Below are positions 6,817 to 15,737 of a DNA stretch of 64,000 nucleotides, piece after piece. A program made the position numbers and the translations under genes. A model generated the notes under the pieces. That model had not been told where the DNA came from. It made no database searches and worked only from the letters and a program-made list of their open reading frames with translations. This stretch comes from Streptomyces formicae (GTDB lineage: Bacteria; Actinomycetota; Actinomycetes; Streptomycetales; Streptomycetaceae), in NCBI RefSeq assembly GCF_022647665.1, contig NZ_CP071872.1, positions 7,254,001-7,318,000 on the forward strand, written 5' to 3'. The stretch's first letter is position 1. Each line of letters opens with the position of its first letter.

Positions 6817-7908
6817 GGAGAAGCGGATCGACCCTGCCGGCAGCGTCGCCTCGCACCAGACCCGGACACCGTCCCGCAGCTCGTTGTCCGCGCCGATCAC
6901 CGCGTCGTCACCGATCACCGCGTGGGACAGGACCGTACGCTCGCCCACGCGGGCGCGGGCGCCGATCAGCGAGTCGGTGACGACCGCACCGGCCTCGACG
7001 ACCGCGCCGTCCAGGATCGTGCTGCCCGCGACACGTGCCCCCTCACCGATCACCGCGCCCGCGCCGACGACCGTGCCGCCGGTCAGCTTGGCGTCGGGGG
7101 CGACGGTGGCGGTGGGCAGCACGAGGCGGTCGCCGCAGCGGCCGGGCACCGCCGGGGACGGGGCGCGGCCCAGCACGAGATCGGCGGAGCCGCGGACGAA
7201 CGCGTGCGGCGTGCCGAGATCCAGCCAGTACGTGGAGTCGACCATGCCCTGCAGATGCGCACCGGCCGCCAGCAGGTCCGGGAACGTCTCCCGCTCGACC
7301 GAGACCGGCCTGCCCGCCGGGATGCTGTCGATCACCGAGCGGCGGAAGACATACGCCCCCGCGTTGATCTGGTCGGTGACGATCTCCTCGGGGGTCTGCG
7401 GCTTCTCCAGGAAGGCCGTCACACGGCCGTGCTCGTCCGTCGGGACGAGACCGAAGGCGCGCGGGTCCTCGACGCGGGTGAGGTGCAGCGAGACGTCGGC
7501 GCCGGAGCGCGCGTGCGTGGTGACGAGGCCCCGGATGTCCAGGCCCGTCAGAATGTCGCCGTTGAAGATCAGTACCGGATCGTCGGAACCGGACCTCAGG
7601 CGCGACGCCACGTTCCGGATCGCCCCGCCCGTGCCGAGCGGCTCCTCCTCCGTCACGTACTCCAGGTGCAGCCCCATCGAGGAGCCGTCGCCGAAGTGCG
7701 GCTCGAAGACCTCCGCGAGGTACGACGTCGCGAGCACGATGTGCTCGACGCCGGCCGCGCGCGCTCGCGCCAGCTGGTGGGTGAGGAAGGGCACGCCCGC
7801 CGCGGGGACCATCGGCTTGGGCGTGTTCACGGTGAGCGGGCGCAGCCGCGTGCCCTTGCCGCCGACCAGGAGGATCGCTTCTTGGGCCTGGGTCCGGTCC
7901 TGAGTCAA
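6805..7908 (-). CDS. Mannose-1-phosphate guanylyltransferase-like sugar nucleotidyltransferase
   Basis: Predicted to make GDP-mannose (or a similar NDP-sugar) for cell-wall glycoconjugates. The N-terminal NTP-transferase domain shows the signature GGKGTRLRPLT at residues 16-26, KPMVP after it, and an FNGDIL metal-site motif. Residues about 260-345 form a left-handed beta-helix of hexapeptide repeats. The TTG at 7908 is chosen as start: it gives 367 residues, close to the usual length, and the longer ATG at 8019 would lie upstream of the apparent promoter (-10 AGTGTA read on plus at 7960-7965). The mycobacterial gene at this position, Rv3264c (manB), is a mannose-1-phosphate guanylyltransferase. 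The exact sugar is inferred from synteny. Confidence 0.88.
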   Translation of the reverse strand: MTQDRTQAQEAILLVGGKGTRLRPLTVNTPKPMVPAAGVPFLTHQLARARAAGVEHIVLATSYLAEVFEPHFGDGSSMGLHLEYVTEEEPLGTGGAIRNVASRLRSGSDDPVLIFNGDILTGLDIRGLVTTHARSGADVSLHLTRVEDPRAFGLVPTDEHGRVTAFLEKPQTPEEIVTDQINAGAYVFRRSVIDSIPAGRPVSVERETFPDLLAAGAHLQGMVDSTYWLDLGTPHAFVRGSADLVLGRAPSPAVPGRCGDRLVLPTATVAPDAKLTGGTVVGAGAVIGEGARVAGSTILDGAVVEAGAVVTDSLIGARARVGERTVLSHAVIGDDAVIGADNELRDGVRVWCEATLPAGSIRFSSDQ

Positions 7909-7959
7909 TGCCTTCTCTGCTTCCTGCTTGGGCCGGGCGAATCGTGCGTATGACCGGCC

Positions 7960-8007
7960 AGTGTATGCAGCCTGTTCGTACGGACGTATGCGGTATGGAC
8001 GTATGCG
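7960..8007 (-). promoter_or_regulatory. Promoter and 15-bp direct-repeat operator of the nucleotidyltransferase gene
   Basis: On the minus strand TACACT (7965-7960) fits a -10 box about 52 nt upstream of the TTG start. Just upstream are two adjacent 15-bp direct repeats (plus coordinates 7978-7992 and 7993-8007), differing at one base and covering the expected -35 region. This pattern fits a regulator binding as a head-to-tail dimer. The regulator is unknown. Confidence 0.5.
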
Positions 8008-8032
8008 GGAGGAACGCACGCGCCACCGGGCC

Positions 8033-9670
8033 TCAGCGGCCCTGGAACTTGGCCGAGGCGCTGCGCGTCGCTCCGAGCTTGCTGTAGAGGCGGCTTCCGG
8101 GGCAGTCGGTCTCGAATCCGTCGCGGTGCCCCGAGATGGTGTTGAGCCTGGCCTGCGTGCCCTTCTTGAACTTGTTGCCGCCTGCGGATGTCAGATACGT
8201 CGTCGTCGTCGGATCCACCCCGTACAGGCCGAGCTTCCAGGCGGTGAGCCTGGCCACGGCGGTCAGCACGGCGGCCGGCGGGGTCGTCGCACTGTACGTT
8301 CCGAGGACCGCGATGCCCATGCTGTTGCTGTTGAAACCGCGCGTGTGTGCGCCCAGCACCGCCTTGGCCACGCCTCCCGCGCGGCCTTCGTAAATGTTTC
8401 CGCACTTGTCGACGGCGAAGTTGTAGCCGAAGTCGCGCCAGCCGCTGCTCTCCACGTGGTAGCGGTAGATACTGCGTAGAACGGAGGGGGCCTGCGCACA
8501 GGTGTAGCGGTTGCCCGTGGCGCTGTGGTGCACGAACGCCGCTTTGATCCCGGCCGTGTAGCCGAACTGCTTCTCGCGCAGCGCCTCGTTCGCGCCCCAG
8601 CCCTTGCGTGTGATGATGCGCGGCCGCGCGCCGATGTACGGCTTGCGGACTCCGTAGAGCCCGGCCTCGGCCTCGGTCTCCGCCTTCGTCTGGGCGGCGA
8701 TGACATCGGCGCCGAGCGGCGCGAGGTCGGCGTTCACGGCGGAGGCGGCGGCGGACTCGGCCGTCAGCGCGGCGGCCTGGGCGGGTCCGGCGTCCGACCG
8801 GGCTCCGCCCACCGGGAGTTCCCCGTCGCCGGGCGCGGCCGCAGATCCCTCGGCTCCCTCGGCTCCCTCAGGTGCTTCGGCCCCCTCGGGTGCGTCGACT
8901 CCGTCGGGTGCGTCGACCCCCTCGGACATTTCGGACCCTTCCCCCTCTTCTGATCCTTCGGGCCTTTCGGGCACTCCGGGCTCTTCCGGCTCTTCGAGCA
9001 CATCCGGCTCTTCGGAACGGTCGCTCTCTCCGGGCCCCTGAACCTCGGCCTCCTCGGCCTTGCCCGGGTCGACGAGCTCCAGCCGCAGCCCTTGCGGCAG
9101 GGGCGGCGTCACACCGCGCAGTTCCCCGCCGCCGGGCGCCTCCGGTCGTACGCGCACCTCCACGGCGTCCGACGCACCGACCCACAGCGGCGCGGTCGAG
9201 CCGCGCACCGGGCCGCCCTCGGTCCGCTCGGCAGAGTCCGGATCGGCGCCGTGCTCGTCGTTGTGGGTCTCCACGTCCTGCCACGCGGACCAGGCACCGG
9301 CGCCGGCGGCGCGGGTGCGCACCTGGACCGTGCCGTGCAGTTCGGTGTCCACGTCGTCCCAGACCACGCCGACGAGCGAGAACGGGCTCACCTCGCGCGG
9401 CGCGAGACCTTGGGTCCCGGACCCGCCTCCGGCCCGGTTCAGCCCGGGCAGCGGCTCCAGTGCAAGCGACTGCGTGGAGCCCGGGACGTCCGGCACATCC
9501 GGTTCACCCGGAATATCCGGAGCGTCCGGCACGCGTGGCACATATGGCTTCGATGGCGTGGCCGGCTTGGACGGCGCGGCCGAGGCGGCAGCCGTCGGCA
9601 GGCCGAGTGCGGGGATGACGAGTGCGGCCGTGCACGCGACGCCGACCGAGGAGGCGAGAAAAGCACGCAT
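8033..9670 (-). CDS. Secreted PGRP-domain N-acetylmuramoyl-L-alanine amidase
   Basis: 545-residue exported protein. An N-terminal signal peptide with hydrophobic core ends near the AASAAP cluster (residues 28-33). A Pro/Asp-rich stretch (PDAPDIPGEPDVPDVP type) and a long acidic Glu/Pro/Ala region with repeated DAPEG/EAPEG units form low-complexity spacers to about residue 340. The C-terminal 200 residues are a peptidoglycan-recognition amidase domain: GWGANE start, His381/His382 in FVHHSATG, Tyr416 in FGYNF, His515 in SGHRD and Cys523 in DCPG, the zinc and catalytic set of active amidases. It should cleave the MurNAc-L-Ala bond outside the membrane. Its place beside LCP genes fits a role in wall remodelling. 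Confidence 0.9.
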   Translation of the reverse strand: MRAFLASSVGVACTAALVIPALGLPTAAASAAPSKPATPSKPYVPRVPDAPDIPGEPDVPDVPGSTQSLALEPLPGLNRAGGGSGTQGLAPREVSPFSLVGVVWDDVDTELHGTVQVRTRAAGAGAWSAWQDVETHNDEHGADPDSAERTEGGPVRGSTAPLWVGASDAVEVRVRPEAPGGGELRGVTPPLPQGLRLELVDPGKAEEAEVQGPGESDRSEEPDVLEEPEEPGVPERPEGSEEGEGSEMSEGVDAPDGVDAPEGAEAPEGAEGAEGSAAAPGDGELPVGGARSDAGPAQAAALTAESAAASAVNADLAPLGADVIAAQTKAETEAEAGLYGVRKPYIGARPRIITRKGWGANEALREKQFGYTAGIKAAFVHHSATGNRYTCAQAPSVLRSIYRYHVESSGWRDFGYNFAVDKCGNIYEGRAGGVAKAVLGAHTRGFNSNSMGIAVLGTYSATTPPAAVLTAVARLTAWKLGLYGVDPTTTTYLTSAGGNKFKKGTQARLNTISGHRDGFETDCPGSRLYSKLGATRSASAKFQGR

Positions 9671-9785
9671 GCAAGGATCGTCGGCAGCGTGGGCCGTATG
9701 CGCCCACCCGGAAAAGTGACGGTCCGTCGGTCCGACCGGGCGACGCCGTCACCGGTACGGCCGCGTCCGCGCCGCCCCCGCGGCG

Positions 9786-9791
9786 TACCCT
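9786..9791 (+). promoter_or_regulatory. -10 box of a leaderless transcript
   Basis: TACCCT lies 7 nt before the GTG start of the TIGR03089-family gene and there is no Shine-Dalgarno sequence, the usual arrangement of leaderless Streptomyces genes. Confidence 0.55.
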
Positions 9792-9798
9792 TGCGCGG

Positions 9799-10551
9799 GT
9801 GAACGCCAGCGACCGCACCCCCGCCGACCTGCTGCGATCCGCGCTCGCCGCGGACCCGGCCCGCCCCTTGGTCACCTTCTACGACGACGCCACCGGTGAG
9901 CGCGTCGAATTGTCCGTCGCGACCTTCGCCAATTGGGTGGCCAAAACCGCCAACCTCCTCCAGGACGGGCTGTCCGCCGAGCCCGGCGACAGGCTCGCGC
10001 TGCTGCTGCCTGCGCACTGGCAGACCGCGGTGTGGCTGCTCGCCTGCTCGTCGGTGGGGGTCGTGGCGGACGTCGGTGGCGACCCGGCGGCGGCGGACCT
10101 CGTGGTGAGCGGCCCGGACACGCTCGACGCGGCGCGCGCCTGCTCCGGTGAGCGGATCGCACTCGCGCTGCGCCCGCTCGGCGGGCGGTTCCCGCAGCCG
10201 CCCGAGGGCTTCGCCGACTACGCGGTGGAGGTCCCGAGCCAGGGCGACCGCTTCGCTCCGTACGTGCCGGTCGGCCCGGACGACCCGGCGCTCGCCGTCG
10301 CGGGCACCGAGCTGACGGGCGCCCAGCTCGTCGACCGCGCTCGCGCCGACGCCGCCGCGCTGGGCCTGGCCGCCGGGTCGCGGCTGCTGTCGGGGCGTGC
10401 GTACGACACCTGGGACGGGTTGTCGGCCGGCCTGTACGCCCCGCTCGCCTCCGGCGGCTCGGTGGTCCTCTGCCGCAATCTGGACCAATTGCCCCCGGAG
10501 GGCCTGGAGAAGCGCGTCGCGAGCGAGCGGGTCACCGACAGCGCGCCGTGA
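9799..10551 (+). CDS. TIGR03089 family protein (truncated AMP-binding-like fold)
   Basis: 250-residue conserved actinobacterial protein resembling the N-terminal part of acyl-CoA synthetase/AMP-binding enzymes (NWVAKTANLLQD, GDRLALLLPAHWQTAVWLLA) but without the P-loop-like and C-terminal adenylation motifs, so it is unlikely to be an active ligase. Its function is unknown. It is found beside the LCP gene in mycobacteria as well (Rv3268 next to Rv3267), which ties it to envelope genes by context only. GTG 9799 is chosen because TACCCT lies 7 nt upstream and homologues begin near this point. It is followed by the first LCP gene on the same strand. Confidence 0.8.
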   Translation: MNASDRTPADLLRSALAADPARPLVTFYDDATGERVELSVATFANWVAKTANLLQDGLSAEPGDRLALLLPAHWQTAVWLLACSSVGVVADVGGDPAAADLVVSGPDTLDAARACSGERIALALRPLGGRFPQPPEGFADYAVEVPSQGDRFAPYVPVGPDDPALAVAGTELTGAQLVDRARADAAALGLAAGSRLLSGRAYDTWDGLSAGLYAPLASGGSVVLCRNLDQLPPEGLEKRVASERVTDSAP

Positions 10552-10675
10552 CGGGCCCGCCGGAGTCCACCCGTACGGCCCACTGAGGGCCCACCCCTCG
10601 GGCCCGAGTCCGCACTCCGGGAGATCATCGCGGTACAGCGGTACCTCTGCACCCACCGCGAGGACGGACCCAGAA

Positions 10676-11869
10676 GTGACCGACAGCGCTGGCACGCCCG
10701 CGGGACCGGGCGACCCGGCGGGCCGCGGCGACTCCGTCGTCCCGCCCCGGCGGCGCCGCTGGCTGCGCTGGGGCGCGCTCGGGCTCTCGGTCCTGCTGCT
10801 CGCCGTCGCCGGGGTCAGCTGGTGGCTCTACCGGAGACTCGACGACAACATCACCACGGACATCACCACCGCCGAGGAGCTGGAGCGGTACGAGAAGGAG
10901 CGCCCGCACCCCGCCCCGCACGGCGCCATGAACATCCTGCTGATCGGCTCCGACACCCGCGCGGGGGCCGAGAACCGCAAGTACGGCCGCGCGCAGGGCC
11001 AGCGTTCCGACACCACGATCCTGCTGCATCTCGCCGGTGACCGGCGCAGCACGACGGCGGTGTCCGTGCCGCGCGATCTGCTGGTGGACATCCCCAGCTG
11101 CCGTACGGCGAAGGGGGCCCGCACCCCGGAGACGTACACCCAGTTCAACTTCGCCTACCAGTACGGCGGCGCCGCCTGCACCATCCGTACCGTCGAGCGG
11201 CTGACCGGGGTGCGGATCGACCACCACATGGTGATCGACTTCCACGGCTTCAAGGACATGGTCGACGCCGTGGACGGGGTCGAGGTCTGCCTGCGGGAGC
11301 CGATCGACGACAAGGCCGCCCATCTGAAGCTGAAGGCGGGCCGCCAGACCCTGAACGGCGAGCAGGCCCTCGGTTTCGTGCGCGCCCGCAAGTCGCTCGG
11401 CAACGGCAGCGACACCGACCGCATGGGCCGGCAGCAGCAGTTCCTCGGCGCGCTCTTCAACAAGGTGCAGAGCAACGGCGTCCTGCTGAATCCGACCAGG
11501 CTCTACCCGGTGCTCGACGCGGCGACCAGATCGATCACCACGGACCCGGGTCTCGACTCGCTGAAGGACCTCTACGACCTCACCCGCTCGATGCGCAGCG
11601 TGCCACCGGAGAACGTGCGCTTCCTCACAGTGCCCCGCAAGCCGTACCCGCCGGACCCGAACCGCGACGAACTCGCCGAGCCCAAGGCGAGCGCGCTCTT
11701 CGAACGGCTGCGCAAGGACCAACCGGTGGCCGTGGTCAGGCCGGATGCGACAGCGAGCACCGATGCGACGACGGAGCGAGACGAGAACGCGGACGGTTCG
11801 GGCGCGTCGGACCGTCGCGCCACGCCGACTTTTTCCGGCACCGACGCGGCTTCCGGCATGTGCGGGTAA
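10676..11869 (+). CDS. LCP (LytR-CpsA-Psr) family protein 1
   Basis: Membrane-anchored phosphotransferase of the type that attaches lipid-linked glycopolymers to peptidoglycan. 397 residues: short basic N-terminus, one transmembrane segment (WGALGLSVLLLAVAGVSWWLY) at about residues 35-55, then the extracytoplasmic LCP domain with ILLIGSDTRAG, RSDTTILLHL, SVPRDLLVDIP and LGFVRARKS, including the conserved Asp and Arg residues. No LytR_C domain follows. GTG 10676 has GAGGA 11 nt upstream and puts the membrane segment near the N-terminus; a longer frame upstream has no support. First of three consecutive same-strand LCP genes. Confidence 0.92.
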   Translation: MTDSAGTPAGPGDPAGRGDSVVPPRRRRWLRWGALGLSVLLLAVAGVSWWLYRRLDDNITTDITTAEELERYEKERPHPAPHGAMNILLIGSDTRAGAENRKYGRAQGQRSDTTILLHLAGDRRSTTAVSVPRDLLVDIPSCRTAKGARTPETYTQFNFAYQYGGAACTIRTVERLTGVRIDHHMVIDFHGFKDMVDAVDGVEVCLREPIDDKAAHLKLKAGRQTLNGEQALGFVRARKSLGNGSDTDRMGRQQQFLGALFNKVQSNGVLLNPTRLYPVLDAATRSITTDPGLDSLKDLYDLTRSMRSVPPENVRFLTVPRKPYPPDPNRDELAEPKASALFERLRKDQPVAVVRPDATASTDATTERDENADGSGASDRRATPTFSGTDAASGMCG

Positions 11870-12037
11870 AGCGATCCCCAAAGCAAGGGCTTCGGTCCAC
11901 GGCCTTTGCGTCGATTGCCCGGTTGTAAGGCGCGTGGAATTTCTCACGCACGTCGCTCGGCGTTGAACTGGACGGATAGTGTGACGCGATCCGGTGAATT
12001 CGGCCGAAGGCCCCGTACAACCGGATGGACGAACCGA

Positions 12038-12062
12038 GCGTCTCACGGGGGGAGGGAGACGC
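12038..12062 (+). promoter_or_regulatory. Inverted repeat in the leader of the second LCP gene
   Basis: GCGTCTC (12038-12044) and GAGACGC (12056-12062) form a 7-bp perfect hairpin about 35 nt before the GTG start and just before the ribosome site GGAGGA (12079-12084). The 226-nt spacer 11870-12095 holds no gene. It is a candidate leader structure of unknown role. Confidence 0.35.
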
Positions 12063-12095
12063 CTCGCGTGGCACCGACGGAGGACTCAAGCAACC

Positions 12096-13874
12096 GTGGA
12101 CGCGCAGAGCCGAGGGCGGGCGGACGAGATCGACCCCGCCGACCAGTGGGTACTGAACCCGCAGACCGGCAACTACGAACTGCGACTGGACCGCTCCGCA
12201 CCGCAGTCGACAGCTTCCTCCTCCAGAGCCACCGGCGCAAGGAGGGCACCGGCTCCCCGCACCCCCGAACCGGGGCCGGGGCAGGGACGGGGCGCCGCGG
12301 CGCCTCGGCGCAGGTCCGCCGCCCCTGGCACGGAGGTGCCGGGCCAGCGCGGCCGCCGGGGCGGTGAGGCGCCGGGCCGCGCCGCGCAGCAGCAGGCCGG
12401 CCGCCGCAAGCGCAAGCAGGGCAAGTCGGGCAAGCGGAAGGTGCTGCTGTGGACCGGCGGCACGCTCGCGCTGCTCATGGTGGGGACGGCGACCGCCGGA
12501 TACCTCTACTACGAGCACCTGAACTCCAACATCACGTCGGTCTCCGACGACGGCGCGGGCACCGGCGGCTTCAGCAAGGACCGGGCGATCAACATCCTGC
12601 TGATCGGCACGGACAAGCGCACGGGCGAGGGCAACGAAAAGTACGGCGACAAGAACAGCCCCGGTCACGCGGACACCACGGTGCTGCTGCACGTCTCCAA
12701 GGACCGTACGAACGCGACCGCTTTGAGCATTCCCCGTGACCTCATCACGGACATCCCGGACTGCGAGACGACCCAGGAGGACGGCACCCAGAAGACGATC
12801 CCCGGGCAGACGGGCCGCCGGTTCAACGAGAGCCTCGGCCAGTCGGGCCGTACGCCGAGCTGCACGATGCGCACGGTCACGGAGATGACCGGGATCAAAC
12901 TGGACCACTTCATGGTGGCCGACTTCAACGCGGTCAAGACGCTGACGTCCGCCGTCGACGGGGTGCCGATCTGCCTCGCCAAGGACATAAAGGACACGGA
13001 CTCCAAGCTCGACCTGCCGGCCGGCGAACACGAGATCCAGGGCGAGGAAGCGCTCGCCTTCGTCCGCACCCGGCACGCGGTCGGCTTCGGCGGGGACCTG
13101 GACCGGATCAAGCTCCAGCAGCAGTTCCTCAGCTCGCTGATGCGCAAGCTGAAGTCGAACGACACCCTCACGAGCCCCACCAAGCTGTTCAAGCTGGCCG
13201 AGGCCGCGACCGAGGCGCTGACCGTCGACGACAAGATCAGCGACATCTCCAAGCTCCGCGATCTCGGCCTGGAGCTGGGCAAGTTCGACATGAAGAACCT
13301 GACGTTCGCCACCGTGCCCGTCATCGACAACCCGAACGAGCCGGTGGGCCGCAAGGCCACCGTCGTCCTCGAGACGGAGAAGGCGGACGCCCTCTTCTCC
13401 ATGGTCAAGAACGACGTCTCGCTCACCGAGGTCGAGCAGAAGAAGAAGGACGCCCAGCAGGCGGCCAAGGACAAGCAGCAGGCGCTGCTCAAGGGCGAGC
13501 GGGCAGAGGCGTCGGAGATACGCGTGGACGTCTTCAACGGCGGCGGCCCGCAGGGCTCCGCGCAGAAGACCCTCGACTGGCTGCAGAACGACGAAGGGGT
13601 GTTCAAGTCCACCAACAAGGGCAACGCGCCCGCCGACGTCGCCAAGACGCAGCTGGAGTACGCACCCAACCAGGCCGACCAGGCCCGCAAGCTGGCGGAT
13701 CTGATGGGCCTGCCGGCTTCGGCACTGAAGCCCGGCACCGAGGACGCCCAGGGCCTCGAAGCCATGACGCTGACCCTCGGCCCCGACTTCCGGGGCGCGG
13801 GAGTGCCGATCACCGGACCGGCGAAGGCTCCGGAGAACGCGGTCACGGCGGACAAGCAGGTATGCGCCAAGTAA
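12096..13874 (+). CDS. LCP (LytR-CpsA-Psr) family protein 2 with LytR_C tail
   Basis: 592 residues. A long cytoplasmic basic, Pro/Ala/Arg-rich N-terminus (about 115 residues, starting DAQSRGRADEIDPADQWVLNP) precedes one membrane segment (VLLWTGGTLALLMVGTATAGYLYY). The LCP domain follows with INILLIGTDKRTG, HADTTVLLHV, SIPRDLITDIPDC and LAFVRTRHAVGFGGDLDRI. After it comes a charged Lys/Gln-rich stretch (EQKKKDAQQAAKDKQQALLKGE), likely a coiled coil, and a C-terminal LytR_C-type domain (IRVDVFNGGG). GTG 12096 has GGAGGA 11 nt upstream. It probably ligates wall glycopolymers at the outer membrane face; its specificity is unknown. Confidence 0.92.
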   Translation: MDAQSRGRADEIDPADQWVLNPQTGNYELRLDRSAPQSTASSSRATGARRAPAPRTPEPGPGQGRGAAAPRRRSAAPGTEVPGQRGRRGGEAPGRAAQQQAGRRKRKQGKSGKRKVLLWTGGTLALLMVGTATAGYLYYEHLNSNITSVSDDGAGTGGFSKDRAINILLIGTDKRTGEGNEKYGDKNSPGHADTTVLLHVSKDRTNATALSIPRDLITDIPDCETTQEDGTQKTIPGQTGRRFNESLGQSGRTPSCTMRTVTEMTGIKLDHFMVADFNAVKTLTSAVDGVPICLAKDIKDTDSKLDLPAGEHEIQGEEALAFVRTRHAVGFGGDLDRIKLQQQFLSSLMRKLKSNDTLTSPTKLFKLAEAATEALTVDDKISDISKLRDLGLELGKFDMKNLTFATVPVIDNPNEPVGRKATVVLETEKADALFSMVKNDVSLTEVEQKKKDAQQAAKDKQQALLKGERAEASEIRVDVFNGGGPQGSAQKTLDWLQNDEGVFKSTNKGNAPADVAKTQLEYAPNQADQARKLADLMGLPASALKPGTEDAQGLEAMTLTLGPDFRGAGVPITGPAKAPENAVTADKQVCAK

Positions 13875-13883
13875 CGGCGGACA

Positions 13884-13913
13884 ACGGCTCGGAAAGCGGC
13901 TCGGAAAGCGGCT
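13884..13913. repeat. Short CGGCTCGGAAAG direct repeats between LCP genes
   Basis: Two and a half copies of a 12-bp unit (CGGCTCGGAAAG) start just after the stop of LCP gene 2. The unit shares CGGCTCGGAA with the 15-bp array at 5546-5620, so the same short sequence has been amplified at two gene ends in this window. Confidence 0.7.
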
Positions 13914-13953
13914 CATGGGGAGAGCCAGAGCCTGACAACAGGGGGTTCTAGGG

Positions 13954-15648
13954 GTGGGACAGGGCAGTGTGCGCGGGGAGGGAACGCGGGATCGCGTCCG
14001 GCACGCAGACGAACGAGGCTGGGACGACAGCCTGTACGAGGACGGGCCGGGCGGCGGCGCGGACCGCGACGAGAGGGGCCGGGCCGCCGTGCCGGCCGCC
14101 CGCTCCGCGGGATCCGGACGGCGCGGCAGCGGCCCGCCCCCGCGTGTACGGCGCGGAAAGCGGCGGGTGCTGCGCTGGGTCGCGTCCGTCCTCTCCCTGC
14201 TGATAATCGGCACGGCGGGCGCCGGATACCTCTACTACCGCCATCTCAACGGCAACATCAAGAAGGCCGAACTCAACCTCGGCAAGCAGGCGATGGTCGA
14301 GCACAAGGCGAACTCCGCCGGCCAGACCCCGCTCAACATCCTGCTGATCGGCTCGGACGCCCGCGACTCCAAGGCGAACCAGAAGCTCGGCGGTGCACGG
14401 GAGACCTTCGACGGGCCGCCGCTCGCGGACGTCCAGATGCTCGTCCATCTCTCCGCGGACCGCAGCAACATCTCCGTGATCAGCATGCCGCGGGACACCG
14501 TCCTGAAGATCCCCGAGTGCCAGGACCCGGAGAACGGCAAGACCTACCGGGCGACGGGCTGGACCCTCACCAACGAGTCGCTCAACCGCGGCGGCCCCGG
14601 CTGCACGGTGGCCGCCTGGTACGAGCTCACCGGCATCACCATCGACCACTTCATGATGGTCGACTTCGCGGGCGTGGTGTCGATGGCCGACGCGATCGGC
14701 GGCGTCCCCGTCTGCGTCAGGGACAACGTCCACTCGCACACGTCCGACGGCAAGGGCTCCGGTCTGAAGCTGCGCGAGGGCACGCACCCCGTGAAGGGCG
14801 AGCAGGCGCTGCAGTGGCTGCGCACCCGGTACGGGTTCGAGGACGGCACCGATCTGGCCCGTACCCACGCCCAGCACATGTACATGAACTCGATGGTCCG
14901 GGAGCTGCGCAAGAACACGAAGCTCACGGACCCGAACAAGCTGCGCAAGCTCGCCGAGGCCGCCACGTCGGCGCTGACGGTGGACACCGGACTGGACACC
15001 GTGACGAAGCTCTACGGCCTCGCCGAAGAGCTCCAGCGGGTGCCGACCGATCGCATCACCATGACGACGATGCCGAACTTCTACTCCACCAGGCCCGGCT
15101 TCCAGGGCAAGGTCGAGCCGAAGCAGCCGGACGCCGAGCAGCTGTTCCGGATGGTCCGTGAGGACGTCCCGCTGGACGGCAAGGCGTCCAAGCGCAAGCC
15201 CCCCGCCGAGACGAAGGACGCCGCCGCGCCCACCGACGAGATCGGCGTGATGGTGCGCAACGGCACCTACACCGCCGAACTGGGGTCGGTGCGGGGCCGG
15301 GCGACGGAGGTCGCGGACGTGCTCGACGGCAAGGGCTTCACGGAGGCGAAGGCCGACACGCAGTCCGATCCGCAGGACCGGACGGTCGTGTACTACCCGA
15401 GCGTCGACCTGGAAGGCGACGCCCAGGCGGTCGCGAAGGCGCTCGGCGTTCCGGTGGCGTCGGTGAAGAAGTCCACCGAGGTGTCGGGGGTGACGCTGGT
15501 GGTCGGCGCCGACTGGCGCGAGGGCGCCGCGTACCCGAAGGACGCCGCCACGCAGGACGACGGCAAGGCGCCCGAGTCCGCGCGCCCGCTCAACGGCGGG
15601 GACGACACGGCCTGCATGGACGTGCAGCCCGGGTTCACCTGGGAGTGA
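13954..15648 (+). CDS. LCP (LytR-CpsA-Psr) family protein 3 with LytR_C tail
   Basis: 564 residues. A cytoplasmic Arg/Gly-rich N-terminus of about 70 residues is followed by a membrane segment (VLRWVASVLSLLIIGTAGAGYLYY) closely similar to that of the preceding LCP protein. The LCP domain shows LNILLIGSDARDSK, DVQMLVHLSADRS, SMPRDTVLKIPEC and LQWLRTRYGFEDGTDL. A LytR_C domain (IGVMVRNGTYTAELGSVRG) follows near residue 430. The similarity in layout to LCP protein 2 suggests tandem duplication. The GTG at 13954 has a G-rich ribosome site about 10 nt upstream. A 20-bp perfect terminator hairpin lies directly after the stop. Confidence 0.92.
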   Translation: MGQGSVRGEGTRDRVRHADERGWDDSLYEDGPGGGADRDERGRAAVPAARSAGSGRRGSGPPPRVRRGKRRVLRWVASVLSLLIIGTAGAGYLYYRHLNGNIKKAELNLGKQAMVEHKANSAGQTPLNILLIGSDARDSKANQKLGGARETFDGPPLADVQMLVHLSADRSNISVISMPRDTVLKIPECQDPENGKTYRATGWTLTNESLNRGGPGCTVAAWYELTGITIDHFMMVDFAGVVSMADAIGGVPVCVRDNVHSHTSDGKGSGLKLREGTHPVKGEQALQWLRTRYGFEDGTDLARTHAQHMYMNSMVRELRKNTKLTDPNKLRKLAEAATSALTVDTGLDTVTKLYGLAEELQRVPTDRITMTTMPNFYSTRPGFQGKVEPKQPDAEQLFRMVREDVPLDGKASKRKPPAETKDAAAPTDEIGVMVRNGTYTAELGSVRGRATEVADVLDGKGFTEAKADTQSDPQDRTVVYYPSVDLEGDAQAVAKALGVPVASVKKSTEVSGVTLVVGADWREGAAYPKDAATQDDGKAPESARPLNGGDDTACMDVQPGFTWE

Positions 15649-15655
15649 CGGCGAA

Positions 15656-15699
15656 ACGCGGAGGGCCCCGGGTGCGCGTGCACCCGGGGCCCTCCGCGT
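15656..15699. terminator. Strong bidirectional terminator between convergent genes
   Basis: Two 20-nt arms (15656-15675 and 15680-15699) are perfectly complementary with a GCGT loop. It lies between the ends of LCP gene 3 (plus) and a glycosyltransferase gene (minus), and could serve both. Confidence 0.9.
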
Positions 15700-15737
15700 C
15701 GACCGGACTCGCGTCGACCTCACCGCGTCGGCCCGGC

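Noticed and set aside
6621..6869. N-terminal extension of the AlkA-like glycosylase through the 12-bp repeats
   Set aside because: It would translate the repeat array and overlap the neighbouring gene; GTG 6620 has a good ribosome site and gives a normal-length protein.
8700..9041. Ser/Pro-rich repeat ORF on the plus strand, possible surface protein
   Set aside because: It is the antisense of the acidic Pro/Glu linker of the PGRP amidase; the amidase frame carries signal peptide and catalytic domain.
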